A DNA stretch of 64,000 bases from Puccinellia tenuiflora. Its lineage: Eukaryota > Streptophyta > Magnoliopsida > Poales > Poaceae. How positions within the stretch are numbered: position 1 is the stretch's first letter; each line of letters opens with the position of its first letter. The translations under genes were made by a program, and so were the position numbers. Under the pieces are notes generated by a model that saw only the letters and a program-made list of their open reading frames with translations, was not told the DNA's origin and did no database searches. This document shows, in pieces, positions 20,850-30,413 of the stretch. The stretch spans positions 835,208-899,207 of the forward strand of contig QRDG01000394.1 of the NCBI GenBank assembly GCA_012064385.1, in the 5' to 3' direction.

Positions 20850-21680
20850 ATAATAGTGAACCAAAAATACCGCTGAACCGAAAATAACAGTGAACCAAAA
20901 ATCCGGGTGAACCAAAAATAATAACCAAAAATTCGGATAAATCAAAAATAATAGTTAACCAAAATTTCGGATAAACCGAAAATAATAGTGAACCAAAATT
21001 TCGGGTGAACCGAAAATAATAGTGAACCAAATTCGGGTGAACCAAAAATATCGGCGAACCGAAATAATAATGAACCAAAACGAAACAAAATTCGGATGAA
21101 CTAAAAATAGTAGCAAAACAAAAAATTCGGATAAACCGAAAATAATAATGAACCAAAAATTCGAGTGAAATGAAAATAATAGTGAACCAAAATTTTGGAT
21201 AAACCAAAAATAATAGTGAACCAAAAATTCGGGTAAACCGAAAATAATAGTAAACGAAAATTTCAGGTGAACCAAAAATAATATTGAACCAAAAATTCGG
21301 GTGAACCGAAAATAATAGTAAACCAAACATACCGGCGAACCGAAAATAATAATGAGCCAAAAAGAAACAAAAATTTAGATGAACCAAAATTAATAGTGAA
21401 CCAAAAATTCGGGTGAACCAAAAATACCTATTAACCGAAAATAATAGTGAACCAAAAATAATAGTGAACCAGAAATGAACTAAAATTCGGGTGAACCGAA
21501 AAATAATAGTGAACCAAAAATACCGGCCAACCAAAAATAATAATGAACCAAAAATTCGGGTGAACCAAAAATATCGGCGAACCGATAATAATAAATCGAA
21601 AGGAACCAAAATTCGGGTGAACCAAAAATAATAGTGAACCAAAAATTCAGGTGAACCAAAATTAGTGGTGAACCAGAAAT
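20850..21680. repeat. AT-rich minisatellite, GAACCAAAAATAATAGT / GAACCAAAAATTCGGGT units
   Basis: Units of about 18-20 bp share the start GAACCAAAA and alternate between AATAATAGT and ATTCGGGT endings, giving a dimer period near 37-40 bp. There are more than 30 copies with many substitutions. The minus-strand open frame of about 300 codons here (repeated HYYFxF phrases) is a product of the repeat and should not be taken as a gene. Confidence 0.9.
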
Positions 21681-21689
21681 AGATATTTG

Positions 21690-22030
21690 AAAAATGGTTC
21701 GTATTTGAAATATTTCATTTTGAAAATGGTTTGTATTTGAAAATAGAGATTTGAAAAAATGTTCAATTTAAAAAAAGGTTCTGCTTTAAATTTAGTTTTT
21801 TTAAAAAGTTTAGATTTAAAAAATATTCATTTTTTTGTAAAAAGGAAACAAAGGAGAAAAATGAAAAAGAAAAAAAAGGAAATTCATATATTAACAAAAC
21901 CGGAAAATAAATAATAAGGAAAGAAAGAAGAAAAAACGAAAAAGAAAGAGAAAAAAAACGGCAACATAAACAGGAAAACAAAAAAGGAAAATGAAAAAAA
22001 TGTTTCCTAGGCCGACCCGTCACATGGTAC
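21690..22030. repeat. A-rich low-complexity DNA
   Basis: Mostly A with G and short TTTGAAAA phrases and no gene signal. It continues the AT-rich interior of the 20.5-22.15 kb region. Confidence 0.8.
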
Positions 22031-22155
22031 GTGTGGCGCGAGTGTAGAAAAAAAAATAAGGAAATTTTGAAATGGGCCGAGCCCAGAAACGAAATCCTTT
22101 GGCAAAACGGTGCTCTGAATCGCTTGGGCGATACAGAGTCGTTTCCGGCAGCGCA

Positions 22156-22440
22156 GCCACTATATGGGTGCCCTAGTCATGGCCATGGGAAGCCCGGCCT
22201 GGCCAGGGCTGGCCCGGTCGGCCCGAAATTTCAGGGCCTGGGCCTATGTTTTTAGACCCGTGGGTGGGTCTAGGCCTACATTTTGAGCCCAAAGGATTAG
22301 TAGGGCCGGGCCTGGGCTTCACATATGAACGATCTAAGAGGCCTTCTGTGGTACCCTCAAATCAATAACAGCCATTCATTTTCGTATATCTGAGGGCTCG
22401 TAACATTTCATAGTGGTGTTAAAAAGGTGAGGGGTACGAT
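22156..22440. other. GGCCC-rich stretch, possible transposon end
   Basis: Contains GGGTGCCCTAGTCATGGCC and many GGGCC/GGCCCG phrases. A related stretch in inverted orientation lies near 38000-38095. Such GGCC-rich termini occur in grass hAT-type elements, but no TSD or transposase supports an assignment here. Confidence 0.3.
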
Positions 22441-22446
22441 TTAGAA

Positions 22447-23418
22447 AAGGGTACCCTTTTAGAAGGGCAGTCGGCATTGGAGAGGACACCACGTGGCGCG
22501 AGCAGCGTCGCTACAGGGCTGAGCATGTCTGGACCACGTACCATTCGTTACGTGAGCAAACTAATCACGTCTTGTTTTCTTCTAGGTTGTGGCGCACATA
22601 CAGGCCGGGCGTGCGGAAGCCCCGTGTACGCGCGTATGTCCACTGGCCGGCCGTGGAGCCAGGGTGTGACGCTCGCGCGGCCGCAAATGTTAAAAAACAC
22701 TAGCAAATGTACAAAAAACAGTCGTATACAGCACAAAAGCAAATGTACAAACTAGAAGCAAATGTACAAAATTAAATATACATAAGCAAATGTACAATTT
22801 ACACAGAATCAAATGTACAATCACAGTGCTACCGGATGTACAAAAACTGAAGATGTATAAAAATGGAGATGTACAAACTGGAGATGTACAAAACTGGAAA
22901 TATACAAACACACTGCTACCGAATGTATAAAACTGAAGATGTACAAAACTGGAAATGTACAACCACACTGCTACCGTATGTACAAAATTAGAGATGTACA
23001 AAATTTTAGATATGCAAACTGGAGATGTATAAAAACTGGAAATATACAACCACAGTGCTACCAGATGTACAAACTATACATAACCGGATGTATAAAAAAT
23101 AAAGTTTGTCGAAACCTATCAACATGGAATCAAGTTTTGAAGATCTCGACGCGAGGAGCTCAAAAGTGAAAACGGATCGTAATTTGGATTAGCGGTTCTC
23201 AAGATATTTCGTTTTTAAGTTTTCGTTTTGAAAAATAAAATGGAAAACTCCCTCCCACCCCCATACACTTTCTTTCTCTCTCTTACTCCCCACGTTTAAT
23301 TTGGTGGCGACACTTGGCGGACATACAAGCACCCACGGGGTACCAAGTGAGGAGAATGCGACACTTGTCACGACGGGAATGCAACTTAGGTTCTCTTTGC
23401 AATGGGAACCCTTTTTTA
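22447..23418. mobile_element. Possible small Mutator-like element containing a minisatellite
   Basis: Inverted AAAAGGGTACCC (about 22446) and GGGAACCCTTTT (about 23407) phrases bracket roughly 970 bp. The interior holds the GATGTACAAA minisatellite and a CTCGACGCGAGGAGCTC phrase that I associate with Triticeae DNA transposons. No clear 9-bp duplication was found. Confidence 0.35.
22685..23100. repeat. Minisatellite with GATGTACAAAACTGGA units and a higher-order block
   Basis: About 20 units of 16-20 bp built on ATGTACAAA. Phrases such as CACACTGCTACCG recur about every 60-130 bp, giving a higher-order arrangement. Non-coding. Confidence 0.85.
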
Positions 23419-23654
23419 ATGATTACCAAAAGTGAGTAGTACAAGTCGTACTGATAAAAATCGTTCAGCACCACAAAAAACCCCCCTAGATGGGCCCCGG
23501 CCCATGAAGCTGTGACTTAGTCGTAAACATTTCGCTAACCCTAAATGGAGCTCCCCATGCCTGATTCGACTGAGACAGCGTCGACTCCTTGACGTCACCA
23601 CCGTGTCGTCGCCGCGTTTCGATGGTGGAAGTCAACTAGAGCCCCCTCAAGCCG

Positions 23655-23876
23655 ATGGCGGAGCAGGAGAAGGACGGCACAGGGAAGGGGCGCAAGTGGA
23701 GGCGTCTGTGGCGGAGCTCGTCGGGCGGACCGAGGCAGCGGAGCGCCGCGTCGGCCGCGGCATTAGAGGTCTCCGATACGTCGTCCTCGGCTGCCGACGT
23801 GCTGAGCTGCGTCGTCATGTCTGTTGGCGGATGGCTAGGACTCCCAGGAGGCAAGGACACGCTTGTAGAGCGGTAG
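23655..23876 (+). CDS. Small hypothetical ORF (73 aa)
   Basis: A basic, Ser-rich N-terminus (RKWRRLWRSSSGG) leads to a short hydrophobic C-terminal part. It is preceded by GC-rich sequence with a CCCTAA-type motif, as in plant 5' UTRs. I do not recognise the protein. It could be the first exon of a decayed gene continuing toward 25010, or a chance frame. Low confidence. Confidence 0.2.
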   Translation: MAEQEKDGTGKGRKWRRLWRSSSGGPRQRSAASAAALEVSDTSSSAADVLSCVVMSVGGWLGLPGGKDTLVER

Positions 23877-24780
23877 CCAAGAGGATCCCGTTAAGGAAGT
23901 AGAGGTTTATACTCTGTTCTTGGATTCCGTTGCACTTTCTTCATGATGAATTAGTTATTATGCATGATAATGCTTCATAGTGCGCTCATGTAGAATAAAG
24001 AATCATTCCTTGAATGCACTTGAAGAAGATTTGCAGCAGTAGAATTAGGTAGGGTGCTTAGTCTGATGGAGACTCGCGACAGTGAAATCTGCTATGCTTG
24101 TGTGCCCTAACAAAAAACATTTAGTGATGTCCTCTGATCATAATGTTCAGCTTCTTTCTAAGTTCCTTACCCCTCTCTAATTTCGGTACCGAGCATAGGG
24201 CTATGTTTTTGTAGATGCCACTCTCTTAGATCGATAAAATGGACTACTCCTGAACACTCTTATATTACTACACTGAATAAGAGCACATCCTTTACTCAGC
24301 TAGCTGATTGAAGATGATGCCAGAAGTAGCAAGAATGCATAGAAATTATCGTCCAGGTCACAACCTCAAACTGAGCATCCATCGTGCCTTCTTATATTCT
24401 GATGGCAGCGGAGGTTGGGGTACAATCTTTGAATGAGGTGAACTGTTTATGGTCGTGGCACAAAATCTGTAGGTTATACATCTTAAGAGGATTCAGCTTG
24501 AATGATGCTCATTTTTCTGTGCTAGCTACAAGTAGAACTGGTTGACAAAATGACTAATGTAGGCGGCTAATACACCTGTGTATGTTTTGCTAGTGCATTT
24601 TCCCCTCTGTCCAATTATGGTTACGTATTATTTTAAGTGGTAGGCCTTGTAATCTTAAGGTCAAAATATATATTGTCTTCTTCGCGTCAAAAGTAAATTC
24701 TAATTATATGTGTTCTTGGCTTCTTGTCAACCTCTAGTAGCTGGCCCATCCATGAAGTCGCTTCAGCTCAGAGAAGTAAG
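23877..24780. other. AT-rich sequence without recognisable gene
   Basis: Base composition and phrasing resemble plant intron or UTR sequence. I see no ordered domains, inverted repeats or TSD. Confidence 0.35.
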
Positions 24781-24789
24781 CGATCTCTG

Positions 24790-25010
24790 GTGGCGAGCTC
24801 TTGGATGAACAAGTGGATTCCGGTGGTGATTTCGACTTGCAAGTGCAGCACTAGGATGACCGTGACAAGCAGAGGCTGTTGTGGGAAGCCGTCGACTAGG
24901 AGCGGCAGGTGTGGGATGCCATCAATGAGCATGATCAGTTCCGAAGCACCATTCTCCAGGGAAGTGCAACCTTTATTGCCGGTCATATCTACAACTATGT
25001 GAGACAAACA
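24790..25010 (+). pseudogene. Possible coding relic with in-frame stops
   Basis: One frame reads through acidic and glutamine-rich sequence to VWDAINEHDQFRSTILQGS and then AGHIYNYVRQTL, interrupted by two TAG stops that replace probable Gln or Glu codons. This pattern suggests decayed coding DNA. I cannot name the family. Confidence 0.3.
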
Positions 25011-26160
25011 TTGTCATAAGTTTGTCGACATAGGCGATATGTGTAACCTGTTATCTTGATCATGTAACAAGGTCGAGATTGAGAGTTTACCAATGTATAT
25101 AAATCATTTATGTCCTTGTTGCTACTGGTACATTTCATCTAGGTTTTATGGTTCTTGCTACTATAAAATTTTACTCTTGTCCTATGATCTTTGGTCTTTA
25201 AGTCCCATTTCTGTTGAGAAAAAATTCTAATGTTGGTTTGTTAATGCTTGCTTTGTATGTAGAAGCTAAGTCTCGGTTGTGTTGTAAAAGTTGTTATGAA
25301 TGCAAAGTTCATGTTCTAATTTCTTACAGTTGTTGTGGCCATCCATTTATCCTCCAGTTTAAGCCATCCCATGGTTCATTTTTTTCTTTATAAAGTATTC
25401 CACCGACCAATAAGGTATTGGTTTCCCACTACTAACATAGGAATATTTATGTATGTGCCACAGTGACTGTCTACCCAATTCTAAGACATAGAATGGTGGA
25501 CACAAGAACATACTCACATGGGATTTTTGGTGCCCAATTCTCATGTCACTTAACTCATCTGATTACATGGATTTATATAGCCAAATACACAGCTGACCAC
25601 GCACCCACTAACCACTAGTACTCAGCATGCCCACACGATCTGCATGCAGCTAGCTGCACGGAGTCCACTCGCCTGCGCGCACCTTCACTTAACTAACTGA
25701 TCACTTCTAGAGCTAGTCCCCGCTGGTACACATGAGCTTATCCTCTCAGCTAGCTTATCCATGCAAGTACATGCATCGCTCCTCTAATTAACGAACTCAC
25801 TATTAGCTTGCCTAAGTACACATTATCACATCTCTAGTGTACATATGCGCCGCAGCTTCTAGTGTTACAACTTGACTACATGCAAATGACAAAAATATAA
25901 ACATGATGAAAACCTATTTTTAAGACTAATAACAAGATTTGGTTCCAACAACCTGTTTAGGCACATAATTCCCTGCAGATCAAGTGTCTTCCAACTAAAT
26001 ATATAATTCAGCAGGCCACCTCAAATATGGCGAAAACAAAAACATGGAGTTACGCTGATGCATTGCCTTGCAGCGAATTATAGAATTATCATGTACATGT
26101 ACAAGCTAAATTACATCTCCTTCCACTCAACTCTACAAACTGCTCGTACATCTAAAGAAT
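25011..26160. other. Non-genic interval
   Basis: AT-rich to 25560, then a stretch with many AGCT/GCATGC tetranucleotides to 25870. I see no gene, terminus or tandem array. Confidence 0.4.
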
Positions 26161-28128
26161 ACATCCTTGGGAGGGGTAGGAGGTTCCTCAGAGCTCAGAC
26201 AAATCTGACCGTCCTATAGGATCCAGATTCGATCTGGGCCGTCCATTCCCTAGCTTTCCCCAGTCGGCCGGTCAATTTCTACACGTCCGGACGTTGCTCT
26301 GTGTCGCTGCTGGTGGCCCCAGTTTCTTCCGAGCCCGCATGGCAGTGTGTGTGGTGGATCTTTTCCATGTGCGCTTCTGGACGGGCCGTCGCGGCGCGCG
26401 TGCGGTGAAACCCTAACCCAATCCCCGATCGTCTCTCCTCCCCCAATCCCCTTCCTCCTCTCGCAGCTCCTCCCAGCCGCCTCTCCTCGCGCTGCCCCTC
26501 CCCAACTCATCCACCACCGCCGCCCCTCCCCAGCTCTCCAGCCGCCGCCTTGGCCTCCCGCGCCTCCTCGATCCCGCCCCTGCGTCGGCGTCGAGATGGT
26601 CTCGGCCACTGCCGGTCTCATCCTCGAGTCCCTTCCTTGATCGGCTCGCGGTTTTCACAGCCGACGCCCCTCGGACGGCAGCGCAACGGTGCCTGGGCGC
26701 GGCCGTGGATGATGTCGCGGCCAGATGGCTTGGGTGGTGACCTCGATCTTGGCTCTGGTAGCTTCGGACAGCAGCCTGACCGGCCGATGGTGGCGAGGAG
26801 GACGGCGGCGACCGCGGGCCTTCGGCTCGATGGTGGCCCGGACGGCCGGCGACCTGCCGGCGATGAGGACGGTGGGGGTCGCGGGAGGAGAAGGAGATGG
26901 CTGGCTCCTGCTCCAAGGCTGAAGTCGGCTTCCTCCCCAACATGACGGCTCCCGTGCGCCATGGTTCCAGCCCGAGGCCGCGCCGATAAGCGGCAGCTGT
27001 CTCGTGAGCACCTCATTCCTCTTCCTTCCCCAGGTACCCTCCCTCTCTCTCTGGTTGGTGCTACGGGGCAGCTCTCGCCTGCTGGGAGAGGCGCACATAG
27101 AGGCGGCAGGGGGCGGCGACCACCTCTGGGAAGATGCAGCCGACGTTGCTGGACGGAGATGTCGTTCTTCTCAACCAGTCGTCCGTGCTGTGTGCACGTT
27201 CGTTTCTTCCGGCCCCATCTTTCCATCTCCATGCTGCTGCCGATTGAAGGTACCCACCCCATCCTTCATCTTCATTTGCCTCCGCCCCTCTCTCTTCCTC
27301 TCTCCATAATTTCTCATCATCGTTTATGCAGATGTTTTTGGATCAATGCATGTAAGGTGTTTGAGGAAAATCCAAGTAGGCTGCAACAGTACGACCCCTA
27401 TCCCCAGTTGTTCATTCCCTTTCTTAGTGTTAGGTTTTTTTTATGCCTAAGGAATGCCCAGAAGAAACAAATGTGAGTATGCATGCTAACATTATTATAT
27501 TTTGTCAACTTTGTGCTCCAATGATCCAAGAATTGAATGAACTATATGGATAAAAGATCTCTCTGTTTACTTCCTTAAAAAACACATACTACCTTTCTCT
27601 TATTAATCATATACATTCTTAATACAAGTACATGGTATAATTTTCAAAATTATTTTCCATGTTTTTATCAAAAGTTGTGTTTGTGAAACCAATCTAGATG
27701 AGAAGAAGGTGAGTTTCTCCCCATATTTCTTCCCGTTGCTCCTGGTCTCTCTAAAACAGGTTTGGGTTTGTAATATCTGTGCAGACCAACACCAAGGCTG
27801 CGAGTACTGGCGATGAAGTTGACCACCGGAGGACGCCCAAGCTGGCCTGATACGCTAACTGAATTTGTTCTTCATTTTCTCCCCTTGAGGTATGAACCTG
27901 TTCCCAAACCCAAGATTGAGTTAATTTTGGTTTCCTTCCACTCCTTGTCCAGCCCAGATTTAGTTCAGAATCACGTCTGTTTGGGGATTTGTGTAGAGGA
28001 GCATTTGCTCAGATTAGTTGGGAAGCGGGAAATAGATTAGTAAGTGCATGGTCCCCCAGCATAGTTTGGTAATTAGAATCTGTGGACTTAAGGGGATGTG
28101 TGTTGTCTTTACTTGTTCAAGGTCATGT
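26161..28128 (+). other. Host-gene-like 5' region and exon fragments, probably carried by a Helitron
   Basis: A GC-rich block at 26340-27000 looks like a plant promoter/5' leader, with CCCTAA and CT-rich tracts and then an ATG context at 26596. An exon-like stretch at 27320-27380 encodes KVFEENPSRLQ. None of the overlapping long frames on either strand is convincing as a protein. A related exon piece recurs at 32650-32690. The location upstream of a Helitron Rep remnant and 3' end suggests captured gene sequence. No Helitron 5' terminus was found, so membership is inferred. Confidence 0.35.
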
Positions 28129-30406
28129 TGAGAAAGCGCTTCTCCATGTGTTGCAAGATGTTGTTATTCCATTTGTAGTTGGTGAGAGGAGATAGCCGAA
28201 GAGGTTTTCTCCCATCTTGGTGTATGGGGGAGCCACATGTGAATCTTCACCAAGCGAAGCGCAATGAAGAAAGGTGGTGCATCTTGAGGAGATGAAGATC
28301 GTCTTCTTCGACCTCAAGTGGATTAGTGCGCAAGGCAAAGGTATGATCTTGATAGGGTTTTTATTTTACCGGTCTCATGTTGTTTAGTGAGAGACCGGAT
28401 TATAGGATAGGTAACCGTTCTATCAAGAGGGGCTCTCGACCGAATATCGTGATCGTATCATCGTAGAGAGCACAAACCTTTGCATCCATGCAATCATCCT
28501 TATTGGTTCTTATTTGTCTCGAATCGTGGTGTGGCCTTGGTGCTTGTCGTGCTTGTCATGACAAAGCCAAGTTCACCGAAAACGGTTTTGATATGCGTCT
28601 TCTATTGCGGTTTCGGTATTGGAGATTTTGCCGGTACATCCGTGCGGGAGATTTATCTCTTCCATTTCTTTGCAAAATCTCCATTGCTTGTTTGTCAATT
28701 TTCAAAGGTAGCATTTGACGTCCTCTTTCTAACAAAATTGGTTTTATTTCATTCGGACGTCAATTGCAAAAGTTCCGGCATTTTCGGTTTGCGAAAAAGA
28801 GTTTTTAACTTTTCCCATTTGGTTTTATAATATTTTCTTGGACTATGATGTTTCTATGCATAATCTTGTTGTGCTTGTTGTGACGATTCCAACGAGTCCA
28901 AGATTATCGAAAACGGAGTTCGTGGGTGAAAGTTATTGTATTTCCGATTTGCAAATGGGAGCTTTTACCTTTCCCCATTTATCTTTATATTATATTCTTG
29001 GACTATGATGTTTCTCTGCATATTCTTGTAGTGCTTGTTGTGACGATTCCAACGAGTCCAAGAATATCGAAAACGGAGTTCGTATGCGAAAGTTATCGCG
29101 TTTTCGATTCGGTTGAATTTTCAAAACAGAATTTTAAAAAAAAAGGAGAAGAAAAAAAAATGGCCAGACCGGCCGGCCGGGCCGGCCCCAGGCCGGGGCG
29201 AGGCCGGACTGCTCGGGCTGCCTCCCGGCCCACCCGCGTGCTGGCTTCCCAGCCCAGGCCGGGGGCAGGCCGGAGGCCTCGGGCACTTGCCCGGCCCACC
29301 CGGGTGTGCAGCCGGCCCATGGCCGGGTGCAGGCCGGCCTCCCTGCCTCTGTGTGCTCTTTGCCCTTTCCCAGGCCGGCCTGGCCGGGCTGCAGGCCGGC
29401 CCCAGGCCGGGCAGCCTGGGCACTGTTTTTTTTCCCTTTGTCCACGTTTTTCTCCTACAACGGTCATTTTTTAGAGCCACCTATAAAAGGGTTTTATTCC
29501 CCATTTTCTGTGTAGATCTCATCCCTAGCTCTCTCTCCTCCATTGCCAACATTTTGAGAGCTCGATTCCTCCTAATCCCTCCGATGATTCTTGCCCAAAT
29601 TTAGGGAAACAAGAGAGGAGATCTAGATCCATCTTTCCACCAAACAAAATCTCCTCTAAGTGAGGGGAACTTGTGGGATCTAGATTTTGGAGTTCTTGGT
29701 GTTTCTCCTCCGTTCTTCCTCCTAAATCCCTCCGTAGCATTAGTTGCTTCGGTTGGATTTTGGGGAGAAGAATTTGACCACTTGGTGTGTTCTTCCCCTT
29801 TTGCATTTGTTGCATCGGGTTGTGCTCCCCACGGTGATTCGTGGGATTGAAGGTTGAAGAGCTTGTTACTCTTGGGTGCATTGTGTTCCCAAGAGCTTGT
29901 TGCCTCTTGGGTGCATTGTGTACCCTAGACGGTTGGAGGTGCCGCGAAGTGTTCGAGTTGTGAAGCTTCGGCACGAGTTTGGGAGCCCCCAATTGAGTTG
30001 TGGGTGTGTGCCCCAAGAAGAAGTTGTAAAGGGCTCCGGAATCCGCCCCGAAGGATTCCGATCGTGGAAGGTGAACCAATCCCTTGGGTGAGGTTCATCG
30101 GAGAATAGGGTGAGGCCTTTGTGGCATCTTGAGTAGGCCTTTTGTGGCGAGCTCACACCCCTCCAACGAGACGTACTCCCTTAACAAGGAGGAACTCGGG
30201 AATAAATCTTCGTCTCCGCGTGTCTCGAATACCCGAGCTTTTTACTTATGCAATTTAATGGAAGCCATTGCTTGAAGCTATATCTGCTATCACCTGTTTA
30301 TGTGTTAGATAGGTTTTTGTGCACTCCAACCTAGAATTTACTTGTGGCATTTAAACACTAGTTTTATTCCGCAATTATGTAATAGAAAAGTGCTCTTTAG
30401 TTCGGG
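28129..30406 (+). mobile_element. LTR-like block (copia, Maximus/SIRE type), probably a solo LTR
   Basis: The sequence recalls the long LTR of Triticeae Maximus-type copia elements: a GAGAGACCGG phrase, a 161-bp internal tandem duplication (copies beginning near 28838 and 28999), a GGCCGG-rich patch (29160-29410) and a 3' part with PyTTGGTGTG-like phrases. Parts of 29990-30200 match 39200-39480 in inverted orientation, which lies in the LTR of the large copia element. CATGTTG flanks it at 28124-28130 and 30407-30413, suggesting a TSD. The block lacks clean TG...CA ends, so the boundaries could be off by a few bases. Confidence 0.55.
28838..29110 (+). repeat. 161-bp tandem duplication inside the LTR-like block
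   Basis: Two copies share CTTGGACTATGATGTTTCT and the later phrase ACGATTCCAACGAGTCCAAG, with several substitutions between copies. Confidence 0.8.
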
Positions 30407-30413
30407 CATGTTG

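Larger units (their letters stand above)
20490..22155. mobile_element. Possible DNA transposon remnant with degenerate inverted ends
   Basis: The left region around 20495-20560 and the right region around 22112-22155 share, in opposite orientation, a GGGCGAT...CAGAG phrase and a following GCGCAGCC. Between them lie GGCCGG-rich borders and a long AT-rich interior made of minisatellite and low-complexity DNA. No transposase is visible, and the inverted match is imperfect, so element class and exact ends are not established. Confidence 0.35.

Noticed and set aside
20734..21642. 302-codon minus-strand open frame of repeated HYYFxF phrases
   Set aside because: It coincides with the AT-rich minisatellite; the protein periodicity mirrors the DNA repeat and there is no domain.
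22685..23100. CRISPR-like regular repeats
   Set aside because: Units are contiguous and degenerate without unique spacers, in a plant nuclear context; it is a minisatellite.
26250..27262. Several long overlapping frames on both strands (up to 214 codons)
   Set aside because: GC-rich leader-like DNA keeps all frames open by chance; compositions are Arg/Pro/Gly low complexity and mutually exclusive.
29093..29604. Pro/Gly/Arg-rich frames on both strands
   Set aside because: Produced by the GGCCGG repeats in the LTR-like block.
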